From positions 1 to 64,000 of the forward strand of contig JAUIFF010000008.1 in the NCBI GenBank assembly GCA_030429545.1: DNA of 64,000 bases, read 5' to 3'. Under the pieces are notes generated by a model. That model saw nothing but the letters and a program-made list of their open reading frames with translations, made no database searches and was not told where the DNA came from. The stretch comes from Polyangia bacterium. Lineage in GTDB: Bacteria; Myxococcota_A; Polyangia; Nannocystales; Nannocystaceae. The position numbers and the translations under genes were made by a program. Positions 8,295 through 17,910 of the stretch are shown here, piece by piece (the first letter of the stretch is position 1; every line of letters starts with the position of its first letter).

Positions 8295-10214
8295 CTACTC
8301 GACCGGGATCACGCGGCCCGCGGTCAGGGTCCACGTGGTATTGCGCAGCTTGTAGCGGGTGTGGAACACGATGTGTTTCCCGTCGGCTGTAAACGTTGGG
8401 GTGTGGTCGTCGAGCTCGTTTTGGGTGAGCACAGTTGCGGGCTTCGACCCGTCGCTTGCGGCAACCGCAATCTCCATACCGCGGTCGGCGTACAGGCGAA
8501 AAGCAACCTGCGTGCCGTCGGGTGAGGCAATCGGGTCGGTCACACCATTGGCCTCATAGAGGCGTGTGTAGCGGACGTCGGTTGGTGGAATGAAGGCGAC
8601 GGAGGGGCCGAGGGCTGCGGCTTGTTGCCTCGCCGCGGCCGCTAGCGGGTCTTCGCCCTCGGATGGGGTGACGGAGAGGCTGTCGACAGGATCTTGCTGT
8701 GGGGGCAGCTCGGCGATTCGAGTTTTGAGGTCAAACCCGAGTTCGATGCGGGTGAGCTGACGGGTGGCATTGTCGGAGCCAATCACGGCTGCTAGGGCGG
8801 GCTTACCCGCTTGCGGGATGGCGGCGAGTTCCGAGACCGTGGGGTTTTCAAGCCCGGCGATTTCGGGGCGTAGCCACAGTTGCCGGTCGTTGCGGTCACG
8901 GTCGATCAACAGGATGCCGGTGACCCGACTGTTTTCTGGGCGCGCACGCATGGCGAGGTGGCGCTCGTCGATCCACACCGGTTGGCCCAGGGCGAGGCTG
9001 TCGGTTTCAAAGGCCACAGTCGGTGGTTTGCCGGGTTCGACAATTTCGAGGGCCGCTCCTCCCGCGCCATCTGAGCGCACACGGGCAACCGCACCTGTCT
9101 GGTAGGGCACGCCGAGGTTTTGTCGATCGCCGGTGGTAAACCCGACGGAGCCAAGATCTTTGAATGTACATTGACCCTGGGGATCGATGCGCCAGGCGTG
9201 GGGGTCGTGGCCGTCGTCGATCACCAAGTTGTGGCCGCTTGGGTCCATGCGAAACCGCGGGCGCGGGCCCTTTTGCGGCAGCTCTCCGCCCAAAATAGAT
9301 GTACAGACAACACGGCTTTCGGGGTCGAAGTTGCCGGGCGGGCTGTACATAAACTCGAATGTGCGTGAGAGGTCGATGTCGGCCGTGACCCCGGTATAGC
9401 TGGCAAATGAGGCGGTACGCCGGATCGTCAGGATGCCGCCATCGGCCAGCGCAAATGGCTTGACGCTCTCCTCCGAGGTTCCCAGCAGCGACGGTGCGGG
9501 CGTGCGTTGCTCTTCGTCGACCAGCTGCTTGCGGGTGTCGGCGTGGATCTTGGCAATGGTTTCGACCGCGAGGTCGATGTCCTTGAGGCGTTCGAGTGCG
9601 CCCTTGAGATTGGTGCGCAGGACAAAGATCTGCTGCGGTTTGGTGGCCTCTTCGTCACGTACCTTGGCCAGGAGGTCCTGCTCAAACAGCGCCTCGAGCA
9701 GGTCGAGCTCGTGGCCCTTGAGGGCGCGGACAGACTCCGGGGAGAGTGTCATGTGATGGGGAAAGGCAAAGTCTCCGGCACTGACAACAGCCCAGCGCGC
9801 GGTGTCGAGACCCTCGGGGCGCTCGGCGAGGTCGATGTCGTCAAACTCGTAGGAGCTGGGGTTTTCAAAGGCGACGTAGCCGTAGCCCTTGAGGTCGGCG
9901 AGCTGCAAGATCGCAGCCACGCCGGTGCCCTCAAACTCGGGGAGTTCCTGTTTGGCCCGCTCCTGTGCCTCGGAAAACTCGGCTTCGGCAATCTTAAAGC
10001 CGTACTCGCGCAAAACGTGGCGTTGGCTGAGGGTGCCGCTGCGGATCAACAACACTGCGTCGCCGCGTTCTGGCTCGCCGATAGGGCCCCCGCGCGAGGC
10101 AAAATACAGCCCGGTCAACACCGCGACAGCGCCGATAATCGCTACGACCTTTCCGCGTTGGCTGCTCTTGAGCACATCGAAATCGGTCTGCGAACGCGCG
10201 GTCGGGTTTGCCAT
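8295..10214 (-). CDS. Membrane-anchored protein with WD40/TolB-like beta-propeller repeats
   Basis: A 639-residue protein. A single hydrophobic segment near residues 24-40 (VVAIIGAVAVLTGLYFA) follows a short charged N-terminus, giving a type II anchor with the bulk outside the cytoplasm. The C-terminal half holds PD40/TolB-like blades, for example SPDGTQVAFRLY and FTADGKHIVFHTRY. The middle region is rich in charged helices. The start is set at the ATG at 10214 because the longer frame from 10373 would run into the divergent kinase gene. Function unknown; such propellers usually mediate protein contacts in the envelope. Confidence 0.65.
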   Translation of the reverse strand: MANPTARSQTDFDVLKSSQRGKVVAIIGAVAVLTGLYFASRGGPIGEPERGDAVLLIRSGTLSQRHVLREYGFKIAEAEFSEAQERAKQELPEFEGTGVAAILQLADLKGYGYVAFENPSSYEFDDIDLAERPEGLDTARWAVVSAGDFAFPHHMTLSPESVRALKGHELDLLEALFEQDLLAKVRDEEATKPQQIFVLRTNLKGALERLKDIDLAVETIAKIHADTRKQLVDEEQRTPAPSLLGTSEESVKPFALADGGILTIRRTASFASYTGVTADIDLSRTFEFMYSPPGNFDPESRVVCTSILGGELPQKGPRPRFRMDPSGHNLVIDDGHDPHAWRIDPQGQCTFKDLGSVGFTTGDRQNLGVPYQTGAVARVRSDGAGGAALEIVEPGKPPTVAFETDSLALGQPVWIDERHLAMRARPENSRVTGILLIDRDRNDRQLWLRPEIAGLENPTVSELAAIPQAGKPALAAVIGSDNATRQLTRIELGFDLKTRIAELPPQQDPVDSLSVTPSEGEDPLAAAARQQAAALGPSVAFIPPTDVRYTRLYEANGVTDPIASPDGTQVAFRLYADRGMEIAVAASDGSKPATVLTQNELDDHTPTFTADGKHIVFHTRYKLRNTTWTLTAGRVIPVE

Positions 10215-10385
10215 GGGGGATAGCTTCGCATAGACAACGCGAGTTGTCGGGTGCAAACCCGCCAAAATCGATCGCCGCAGTCGTCGCCGTCGGTTGATAA
10301 CCGGCCCGTGGACCCTGCGCGAACCGTGAACCCATGCGATTGGCGGTCGACCCCGCGGCCGGAGCTTTGCCATACTCGACTTTGC

Positions 10386-11549
10386 GTGGAGGAGTTGAAG
10401 TCAGGCGATAGCCTCGCAGGTTTGACCGATCGCTACCGCATCGAAGGCGTGCTCGGGCGCGGCGGGTTTGGCATGGCCTACGCCGGGAGTCGTTCAGACG
10501 GACGTTCGGTCGTCCTCAAGGTTTTGCATCCAGGTCGCCTGCGCGAGTGGAAGTCGCTCGAGTTATTCGCCCGAGAAGCGCGGGCGCTGGCCTCGCTCGA
10601 ACATCCCCAGGTCCCCCGTTTTCACGAGTACTTCGCCACCGACGGCACCCGAGCATTCGACCCCGACACGCTACACGACCACGAGACTGTGCTTTCGCTG
10701 GTGCTCGTCACCGATCGCATCCGCGGTGAGTCGTTGCAGCACCACATCGACACCGGGACGCGGTTTGACTCTGAGCAGGTCACAAACCTCTTGCGCTCGC
10801 TACTCGGGGTGTTGGCCGACCTCCACGGCCGTCATCCGCCGGTGATCCACCGCGACATCAAACCCGCCAACATCATCCTCGGCGACGACCAAATACCCTA
10901 CCTCGTCGACTTTGGGGCGATTCAAGACAGTTTGCGGCACAGCCATGGTGGGTCGACAACGGTCGGTACGTTTGGCTTTGTGCCGATGGAACAGCTGATG
11001 GGCAAGGCCCGGCCGGCGTCGGATTTGTTTGCCCTCGGCATGACGACACTGGCGGTCTTGACCCACCACTCGCCCGAGCAACTGCCGGTGGTCGAAGCCA
11101 CGGGGAAAGTCGACCTCGCCGAGGTTTTGCCGGGGTTGCCAGCACCACTCGCGCGTGCCCTCGACCGCATGATCGAACCGATCGTCGGCAAGCGCGTGCA
11201 GTCGGCCCAGGAAGTTGTGGCGATCTTAGGGGGGCAAGCTCTCGCGGTCGCCCCCATCCAGCCGCCACCGGTGCGCTCGCGCGACCGCCTGGGATGGCTG
11301 TGGACGGCGGCGATCGGCTTGGGCGGATTGTCGGCCGGTGTGATCTACCTGGTGATGTTCGATTCGTTCTCAGAAACCGAGCTCATTCAAATCAGCCCGG
11401 TGTGGCTGGCCCCGGTCGCGTTTGGCGTTGGTGGGCGACGGGCGGCAAAGTCGGGCATGCGGCACCCCGTGGGCACGGGGCTGATGTGGGCCGGCGCAGC
11501 TGTTGGCCTCCTGATCCTGTTTATTTATGGGATCTTTCCCGCGCTGTAG
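10386..11549 (+). CDS. Ser/Thr protein kinase with C-terminal membrane segments
   Basis: A Hanks-type kinase of about 387 residues. The kinase motifs are in order: GRGGFG loop, VVLK lysine, HRDIKPANI catalytic loop, DFG, and a short activation segment running to GTFGFVPMEQ, all in the first ~270 residues. Two or three hydrophobic helices follow (LWTAAIGLGGLSAGVIYLV and a last one ending IYGIFPAL), so the kinase is tethered to the inner membrane with its catalytic domain inside. The start is uncertain: GTG at 10386 is used here, TTG at 10395 or ATG at 10251 are possible. It is divergent from the propeller gene and 240 bp upstream of a second kinase gene. Confidence 0.85.
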   Translation: MEELKSGDSLAGLTDRYRIEGVLGRGGFGMAYAGSRSDGRSVVLKVLHPGRLREWKSLELFAREARALASLEHPQVPRFHEYFATDGTRAFDPDTLHDHETVLSLVLVTDRIRGESLQHHIDTGTRFDSEQVTNLLRSLLGVLADLHGRHPPVIHRDIKPANIILGDDQIPYLVDFGAIQDSLRHSHGGSTTVGTFGFVPMEQLMGKARPASDLFALGMTTLAVLTHHSPEQLPVVEATGKVDLAEVLPGLPAPLARALDRMIEPIVGKRVQSAQEVVAILGGQALAVAPIQPPPVRSRDRLGWLWTAAIGLGGLSAGVIYLVMFDSFSETELIQISPVWLAPVAFGVGGRRAAKSGMRHPVGTGLMWAGAAVGLLILFIYGIFPAL

Positions 11550-11792
11550 GCAGTCCGCGGCTTCTCTTGCGGGTCGCCTCGCGCACAGGACTTTGTCGAC
11601 GACAGGCCCCGTGAGCCGCGGTTACTGGTCGTACTGGTGGGACTGCGGCGCGTCGTCAGCAAAATCGGCAAGTGTGTCGAGTATCCATAGGCTGCGAGCC
11701 AGGGCCCGGACGAGGCACGATCTCTGCGGGCTAGCGGTTTGATAAACTCCTCCGGCTTGGCTGCGGATGAGCAACTGCGGCGGGCCGCGCCG

Positions 11793-13628
11793 ATGCCCGA
11801 CAACGAGGCCGCACGCGCCCGCGCTGCGGTTGCTGCGAAGTTGTTTGGCGACCCGCAACCTGCCGCGGCCGATCCTCCGGATAAAAGTGTAGAGGCATCT
11901 AGTTCGCCCGGGCAACCAACCCAGGTCGGTCGCTACCGCATCGACGGTTCACTCGGTGCCGGTGGCATGGGTGTGGTCTACCGCGCCCACGACCCTGAGC
12001 TCGACCGCATGGTTGCCGTCAAACTCCTGCGCGAGGCGACCGTCGACGGCAGCGACCCAGATGGCGAGGCGCGGGCATTGGCCCGCCGCAGACTGTTGCG
12101 CGAGGCCCGAGCGATGGCCCGGCTGGCCCATCCAAATGTCATCCACGTTTACGATGTCGGTTCGTTTGGCGACCAGGTGTTTGTCGCCATGGAGCTGGTC
12201 GACGGTGTCGACTTGGCCCGTTGGCTACGCGAGCGCGAGCGCAGTTTCGACGAGGTTCTCGACTGTTACCTGCTGGCCGGAGAGGGCCTGTGTGCCGCCC
12301 ATGATGCCGGCTTGGTCCACCGCGACTTCAAGCCCGAGAACGTGCTCGTCGGCCGCGATGGACGGGTTCGGGTGTTGGACTTTGGCCTGGCGCGCTCAGC
12401 CGAGGCGGCACCGCAAACCCGGGAGGAGCCAGTCGCAGCGACAGGTCCCGCCGTCGACACCGGGGCGGCGACGGTGAGTTCGGGTGAGCTCGACAAGTAC
12501 GATGCAGATACACCGATTGCCCCGAACGGTCCACCGGTTGCAGAGATCGGGTCGGCGCCAACGGTCGCCTCGGGCCCGCAGCAATTACACACCGGCAAAA
12601 AACATGTAGACACACCGAGATCAGCAGCTGACCAGCCGATAGACGGGGATGCCCTGACGGTCGCCTCGGAGCCTCCGCGTGTACCTTCGCAGGTGCCTTC
12701 GCAGGCTTACCGGCCGGCACTGACCTCGTTTACGCGTACTGGCGCGGTCATGGGCACGCCGCGGTATATGTCGCCTGAGCAGGTGCTGGGGCGGGCGGCC
12801 GATGCTCGCAGCGATCAGTTCAGTTTTTGTGTGGCGATTTACGAGGCGGCCTATGGGCAAACAGCCTTCCCCAGCCAGGGGCTCCACGCCTACCTCGACG
12901 ATATTGTCGAGGGAAATCTGCGGCCTCCGCCGGCAGACACAACCGCTCCGTCGTGGCTGTGGCCGATTCTCGAGCGCGGGCTTGCGACCGCTCCCGGTGC
13001 CCGCTTTGCGACGATGCGCGAGTTGTTGCAACAGTTGGTTGCGGCCCGTCAGTCGCCGCACGAGGTCGATGCTTCTACAAGTACCCGACGCGGGCGTGCC
13101 GGCCTGTTTGCAGCCATATTTGTGGCTCTCGCCGGTGTGATTGTGTGGCAGTCGACCGCCGGCGAGCGGCCTGCATCGGCTCCGCAAGCTAGTCAAGAAT
13201 CCGTGCAAGGTGCAGTCGAGCCATCGGCTGGGCCGGCCGCACCATCGGGCTCACCCGCACACGAACAAGTCTCCCAACAGGTCGAGGCGACAACGGACGC
13301 GGGATCCACATCGGCGACCACAGGCCATGACGAGTCGACGACCGAGACGGGCGAGTCGACGACCGAGACGGGCGAGTCGACGACCGGGGCAGCTCAACCA
13401 CCGGCCACTCCCAAGCGTCCACAAAAGCGCGATTTTTGTGCCATGCACGAGGATACCTACGCCCTGTTGTCCCGGACCTCGCGGCGCAAGTCGACGGTGA
13501 AAGATCGCAATGGCCAGTGTTACAAATGCCGCAGTGAGACGCGGGCATCGAGAATTCGCCGCTTTCGGCCCGACGATTGTGCGCGGTACCAGGTTTGTCA
13601 CCGGGTTGGCCCCGAGGAGTGTTCGTGA
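11793..13628 (+). CDS. Ser/Thr protein kinase with a ~100-residue insert in the activation segment
   Basis: A myxobacterial Hanks-type kinase, about 611 residues. Motifs: GAGGMG loop, AVKLL, HRDFKPENV, DFGLAR, then a low-complexity stretch rich in Ala, Pro and Thr before GTPRYMSPEQ. DFG to GTPRY spans roughly 125 residues instead of the usual 20-25. After the kinase lobe a single membrane helix (GLFAAIFVALAGVIVWQ) leads to a periplasmic Ser/Thr-rich tail with three GESTTET-type repeats and a Cys-containing basic end. ATG at 11793 is chosen; a TTG at 11739 is possible. The stop overlaps the GTG start of the next gene, so the two are probably co-translated. Confidence 0.88.
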   Translation: MPDNEAARARAAVAAKLFGDPQPAAADPPDKSVEASSSPGQPTQVGRYRIDGSLGAGGMGVVYRAHDPELDRMVAVKLLREATVDGSDPDGEARALARRRLLREARAMARLAHPNVIHVYDVGSFGDQVFVAMELVDGVDLARWLRERERSFDEVLDCYLLAGEGLCAAHDAGLVHRDFKPENVLVGRDGRVRVLDFGLARSAEAAPQTREEPVAATGPAVDTGAATVSSGELDKYDADTPIAPNGPPVAEIGSAPTVASGPQQLHTGKKHVDTPRSAADQPIDGDALTVASEPPRVPSQVPSQAYRPALTSFTRTGAVMGTPRYMSPEQVLGRAADARSDQFSFCVAIYEAAYGQTAFPSQGLHAYLDDIVEGNLRPPPADTTAPSWLWPILERGLATAPGARFATMRELLQQLVAARQSPHEVDASTSTRRGRAGLFAAIFVALAGVIVWQSTAGERPASAPQASQESVQGAVEPSAGPAAPSGSPAHEQVSQQVEATTDAGSTSATTGHDESTTETGESTTETGESTTGAAQPPATPKRPQKRDFCAMHEDTYALLSRTSRRKSTVKDRNGQCYKCRSETRASRIRRFRPDDCARYQVCHRVGPEECS

Positions 13629-15670
13629 GCGACACGGCCGATAACCTCCAGGTTCGCCGGCAATGTAGATGCGTCTACATGTTTTTCGTGACCATGGTCG
13701 GGCTGGTGGTTTGGCTGGCCGCCGACACGGCCCACGCCGCCCGTGGATTTGGGGTGGTGACCCTGGACCTACGACCCGAGGCCGGCGAAGTTCCCACCCA
13801 CCTTTGTGTGGTCTCACAGGCCCCCGGTCCCCGTGCCCGCAAGACCCTCAAAGACCTCGTTGTCGCCAACGCGAGTGGTGAGGTCAGCAGTTGGCAGTTG
13901 CGTCCCGAGGCCTGGGGCGGTCGGCCCGAGCAACAGTCCTGTGCCGGCCCGGGCGGCCAGTGTGTGCCCCAGGTCGAATTGCCGGCGAGTGCCGAGCGGG
14001 CGCTCTCACTGCCCGTTGCCTGTACAACAGATGCCCTGCTGCCGGCCGATGTTATCGCCCTCAAGCCGCGGATGGTGGTGATGATGCTCGACCACCTAGA
14101 GGGCTCCCCACCGATCATCGAATCGCTCAAGCTCACCGGTGGCGTGGCCACGGTTGGGGTTGAGGCCGACCTTCAGCGGGTTGTGGTCACCGCCCGCAGC
14201 CTAGGTGGCCACTACTTGCCGCAGCGGCGAAGCCAGCGGGCCGAGGGCGGGAGCAGTGAAAACAAGCTCGTGGTCGTGCCCTTACAACCGCGTTGCCAGT
14301 GGGTCGACCTCAATACCCCCTACGGACGCCTGCGCGAGCGCGATCGTGGGCGACTCGATGTGTATGTACATGGGGAGCAGGTCGATACCCAGGCCTGTGT
14401 CGGACCGATGCGGGGTACCTCGCGTGTCGCGGTGCGGGTTGCCCGGGTCGGCGCCGGTGAGCCCGGCTCGCTCGAGCTCGACCTGCGGGCAGACAAACAC
14501 GCAGGCGAATCGGCGCGGTTTGGCAGTAGTTACTCGGGTCCGTGGCCGGCGAAAATGGTGCAGCTACATGCAACCCAGATTCCGCTCGTGTGGCGCCCGC
14601 CCGCCTGTGTGGTCGCCGACGACTTTTGCCCCCGGGTGACCCTCGAAACGGGCGTGACCTGCAGCGGTCGCCGGGTGGCCGACGCCTGTCACTACACCTG
14701 CCCCGGCGAGACCGACCAGCACTCGCTCGATGCGATTTCACCCCCGCTCACGGTCCACTTTGAAAAACAAAACCCGGGCCAGCGGTGGAGCGAAATCCTG
14801 ACCCGCGTGGGCCAACCCCTCACCAGCTACGTCACCGGCGATAAGGTGTATGTGCATGCAGATATCAGTAGCTGGAAGCTCAACGTCCCCGGGGCGCGGG
14901 TCGAGGGCATTGAGTTTTTGGGCGACGACGGCAGTGTCCGCCGGTTTCCGCTACACGGGCGCGAGGAGATTGAGTTGGCCCTACCGGAGGCCAGCTGCGG
15001 CCCGGTTCGCTACCGCATGGTCGGCGATCGCAAGTATGTCGAACGCACCGCGGAGATCCGCGGGGGTCAACTGTTGCTAGCGCCGCCCGAGGACAGCACG
15101 CGGGTGTTGACCTTCAATCTATCGCTGTTGCAAGGCGGCAGTTGGGCCCTGTCCCCCGGGGCACCCGACGAGCTCAAGACGCCGGCGTACTTTCTCGGGC
15201 TGGCCCAGGTCGCCGCCAACTTTCGTCCCAAAAACCCAAAGTATGCCCGCCTCAGTGGTGAGTTGCGGCTCGGCGGGTCGATCGGACAGTGGGGTTATTT
15301 CGGCGATGAGACATTGACCGAGGAGGTCCGCCGGGTCGATCGCAAACTCGCGTGGGTACGATTTTTGTTTGAGCCGGCGTTGGTGGTGGATGTCGTCCAC
15401 CCGGTTGCCCTGTCCTTTGGCGTGGGCATCGGTGCGTCGTGGCCGATCCGCGTGGCCGATGTTGAATTTACCAACCGTTTTAGCCTGATCGTCGCGCCGA
15501 GCCTCGATGCCCGATTTGCCATTCGCAAGTGGATTTCGCTGATGGTCCGCGGCCAGGTGATTTTGGGTGAGCGAACCCAGGCGACCCTGGTCGAAGATAC
15601 AGTCGCGGTTCGCCGCGAGTTGTCGACGGTGACACTCGCCGGTTTGTACGGGTTACTTTTTTCGTTCTAG
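13625..15670 (+). CDS. Large exported protein coupled to the upstream kinase
   Basis: A protein of about 681 residues that I cannot assign to a named family. Starting at GTG 13625 it overlaps the kinase stop codon (GTGA). An N-terminal hydrophobic segment (FFVTMVGLVVWLAA, ending AHA) fits a signal peptide; ATG 13679 is an alternative start just before it. The middle is rich in Cys and aromatic residues. The last ~170 residues alternate hydrophobic and polar residues with a terminal aromatic (ending LLFSF), which suggests a C-terminal outer-membrane beta-barrel. The tight overlap suggests that the exported protein and the periplasmic tail of the kinase act together. Three exact copies of the TGYANNTRCA motif lie in this gene. 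Confidence 0.65.
   Translation: MSDTADNLQVRRQCRCVYMFFVTMVGLVVWLAADTAHAARGFGVVTLDLRPEAGEVPTHLCVVSQAPGPRARKTLKDLVVANASGEVSSWQLRPEAWGGRPEQQSCAGPGGQCVPQVELPASAERALSLPVACTTDALLPADVIALKPRMVVMMLDHLEGSPPIIESLKLTGGVATVGVEADLQRVVVTARSLGGHYLPQRRSQRAEGGSSENKLVVVPLQPRCQWVDLNTPYGRLRERDRGRLDVYVHGEQVDTQACVGPMRGTSRVAVRVARVGAGEPGSLELDLRADKHAGESARFGSSYSGPWPAKMVQLHATQIPLVWRPPACVVADDFCPRVTLETGVTCSGRRVADACHYTCPGETDQHSLDAISPPLTVHFEKQNPGQRWSEILTRVGQPLTSYVTGDKVYVHADISSWKLNVPGARVEGIEFLGDDGSVRRFPLHGREEIELALPEASCGPVRYRMVGDRKYVERTAEIRGGQLLLAPPEDSTRVLTFNLSLLQGGSWALSPGAPDELKTPAYFLGLAQVAANFRPKNPKYARLSGELRLGGSIGQWGYFGDETLTEEVRRVDRKLAWVRFLFEPALVVDVVHPVALSFGVGIGASWPIRVADVEFTNRFSLIVAPSLDARFAIRKWISLMVRGQVILGERTQATLVEDTVAVRRELSTVTLAGLYGLLFSF
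13663..13680. other. Perfect 7-bp inverted repeat at the second candidate start
   Basis: ATGTAGA-TGCG-TCTACAT forms a short perfect dyad whose right arm contains the ATG at 13679. It could fold in the mRNA and hide that start. It also resembles the dispersed TGYANNTRCA motif. Confidence 0.4.
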
Positions 15671-16044
15671 GTGTCTGCGAGCAACCCGTAGACTCCGATG
15701 TCTCCGCGTCCTGAGAACGCGAACGAGTACCTCGGTAGTGGCGGCGGAGACCATCCAAATTATCGCTCGCGTCAGCTGATCGATATCGGTGATGCTCGCG
15801 GCCAACACCCTGATTTTAAGTGCGGTGAAGTTATGGTCGCGGGACTTCTTGGTGGCCAAAGGCACAGGCTCGCGCGTCCGCAAACTCTCCAGGCGGACTC
15901 GGCATACATCGGCACCCCACAAATTGTGGAGCGCCCCAAAGTACGGGTACCCAGCGAATCGAGGCAACCAAGCATGCCGCGGCAACTCACCGCCCACACT
16001 GGTAACGCTTCATTCGCTACCGTGGCACGACAGGTGGGCATCTC
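15671..16044. other. Non-coding spacer with nothing recognised
   Basis: About 375 bp between the exported-protein gene and the regulatory dyad of the RCC1 lipoprotein gene. Short open frames exist on both strands but have no recognisable domain, signal peptide or ribosome binding site. Confidence 0.5.
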
Positions 16045-16045
16045 G

Positions 16046-16075
16046 TCATGACATGTCTTATGAGACACGTCATGA
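16046..16075. promoter_or_regulatory. Dyad upstream of RCC1/DUF4215 lipoprotein gene (copy 2)
   Basis: A 13-bp inverted repeat with one mismatch (16046-16058 and 16063-16075) has a TATG centre. Its core ACATGTCTTATGAGACACGT (16051-16070) matches the element at 2461-2480 at 16 of 20 positions. It ends about 15 nt before the chosen start codon, where an operator or a 5' leader hairpin could control expression. Confidence 0.55.
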
Positions 16076-16089
16076 TAGGCTGTTCAACG

Positions 16090-17910
16090 ATGTATGTTTT
16101 GCTTAGAGTCCCTGTCGTGGCCCTCGTGTGCCTGCTCGCCTGCAACCCGGGCGAGGCAACCGAAACCGAGGGGACAGGCGCAACCTCCGGCGGTCCGGGT
16201 AGCACCTCCGAAGTTGCAACCACAGCCGGCCCGGGTACCATGTCGAGCACCGATCCTTCGGTCGACCCAACGGGCTGCGATTCGGTGTGCGAATGTGGGG
16301 ATGGCATTGTGACGCCGCCCGAAGAGTGTGAGCCCCATGAGGACGGGTGCACACCTTCATGTACACTCAATGTTTGTGGGGACAGTTGGGTCGAGCCCGG
16401 TGTCGAGGAATGTGACGACGGCAACGAGGATAACTCCGATGAGTGTACAAATGAGTGCCGGTTTGCCGTGTGCGGAGATGGATTTATCCAGGGGGACGAG
16501 GAATGCGACGACGGCAATCTGACCGAGACCGATGCGTGTACAACCCAGTGTCTCGATGCCGTTTGCGGCGATGGGTTTGTGTACGAAGGGGTCGAACAAT
16601 GCGACGATGGCAACAACCTCGATGACGCCTGCTCCAACACGTGCATCGTTCAAGAGGTCCGCTCCGGGCATGCCGGCCCAACCCATTCGGGCGCCATCCT
16701 CGATGATGGGACCATCAAGCTATGGGGGCAAAACCCCGGTACATTTGGCCTCGGCGACGATAACCATAGGGGCGACAACACCAATGAAATGGGGGCAAAC
16801 CTCCCGCGAATCGACCTCGGCGACATAGCACCGGTCGTCCAACTGTCGCTGGGCTTTCGCAGCCAATGCGTGGTCGATGAAGCTGGTGAACTGCGGTGTT
16901 GGGGGGAAAACGATTGGGGCAAACTCGGCCTGGGGCATCTCGATGTCATCGGCGACGACATCGAAGAAATGGGCAACGCCCTCCTCCCCACCGACCTCGG
17001 CGCACCGGTTTTGCAGGTTGCAACCTCCAGCGGGCACACCTGCGCACTCCTTCAGGACGGCGGGGTCAAGTGTTGGGGACAGGACGGCGCGGGTCAACTC
17101 GGCTTAGGCGGAACGCAAACTCTCTGCGACCTCATTCCGTGTCGCGGCAGCGACCCGTCACACATGGGCGACGCCCTTCCCTATGTCGACCTCGGAGCGG
17201 GCCAAACAGCCATTGGCATTGCCGTTGACGGCGGGTGCTCGTGTGCCCTCCTGGCCTCCGGAGATGTCAAATGTTGGGGCGTTGCACTCGGCGCTGGCCA
17301 GGGCACCGATGAACCGATCGGCGACGAGCCAGGTGAAATGGGCGATGCCCTGCCACCTATCATTTTGGGGGCAAAGGCGACCCAAGTGTCGACCCACAGC
17401 TCGACATCCTGCGCCGTTCTCGAAGGCGGTGCGGTCAAGTGTTGGGGCAACAACAACAACGGACAACTCGGGCAGGGGCATACCGACCGAATCGGCGATG
17501 ACCCGGGCGAGATGGCAGCCCTGCAACCCATCGACTTGGGACAGGACTTTGTCGCGACGCAACTCGATGTCGGGCTCAACTTTGTCTGCGCCGTTTCGCA
17601 AGCCGGTGATGTCAAATGTTGGGGCCAGGGTTTTCTCGGCAAGCTGGGACTCGGCGATACCGAAGACCGCGGGGACGAACCAGGCGAAATGGGCGATGCG
17701 CTCCCGAAAATCGAACTCGGCGGGCCGGCAATCCGGGTCGAATCAGGGTTCGCACACAGCTGCGCCCAACTCAGCGATACATCGCTCAAGTGTTGGGGCA
17801 CGGGCAATCACGGGCGCCTAGGAACCGGCAACTCAACGGACCTCGGCGACGACCCCGGAGAGATGGGCGCGAACCTCCCCCGCGTCAAGCTCTACTCCGA
17901 CAGCTGGTAG
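16090..17910 (+). CDS. Lipoprotein with DUF4215 repeats and an RCC1 beta-propeller
   Basis: A 606-residue surface lipoprotein. It has a signal peptide with LLAC lipobox (CLLACNPGE), a Thr/Gly-rich linker, and four Cys-rich DUF4215-type units (about residues 60-190). The rest is an RCC1 fold of about seven blades, each with a (V/L)KCWG or LRCWG strand and a G.LGLG turn, for example LKCWGTGNHGRLGTGNSTDL near the end. RCC1 propellers bind protein partners; the ligand is unknown. The ATG at 16090 is preferred because the lipobox then lies at a normal distance. It is monocistronic, with a strong dyad immediately upstream. Confidence 0.88.
   Translation: MYVLLRVPVVALVCLLACNPGEATETEGTGATSGGPGSTSEVATTAGPGTMSSTDPSVDPTGCDSVCECGDGIVTPPEECEPHEDGCTPSCTLNVCGDSWVEPGVEECDDGNEDNSDECTNECRFAVCGDGFIQGDEECDDGNLTETDACTTQCLDAVCGDGFVYEGVEQCDDGNNLDDACSNTCIVQEVRSGHAGPTHSGAILDDGTIKLWGQNPGTFGLGDDNHRGDNTNEMGANLPRIDLGDIAPVVQLSLGFRSQCVVDEAGELRCWGENDWGKLGLGHLDVIGDDIEEMGNALLPTDLGAPVLQVATSSGHTCALLQDGGVKCWGQDGAGQLGLGGTQTLCDLIPCRGSDPSHMGDALPYVDLGAGQTAIGIAVDGGCSCALLASGDVKCWGVALGAGQGTDEPIGDEPGEMGDALPPIILGAKATQVSTHSSTSCAVLEGGAVKCWGNNNNGQLGQGHTDRIGDDPGEMAALQPIDLGQDFVATQLDVGLNFVCAVSQAGDVKCWGQGFLGKLGLGDTEDRGDEPGEMGDALPKIELGGPAIRVESGFAHSCAQLSDTSLKCWGTGNHGRLGTGNSTDLGDDPGEMGANLPRVKLYSDSW

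Noticed and set aside
11556..11621. 8-bp inverted repeat CCGCGGCT...AGCCGCGG between the two kinase genes
   Set aside because: The arms are 50 bp apart with no T run, and such matches are common in GC-rich DNA.
15653..15997. 114-residue minus-strand frame in the spacer before the RCC1 gene
   Set aside because: No domain, no signal and no ribosome binding site; it overlaps the end of the upstream gene.
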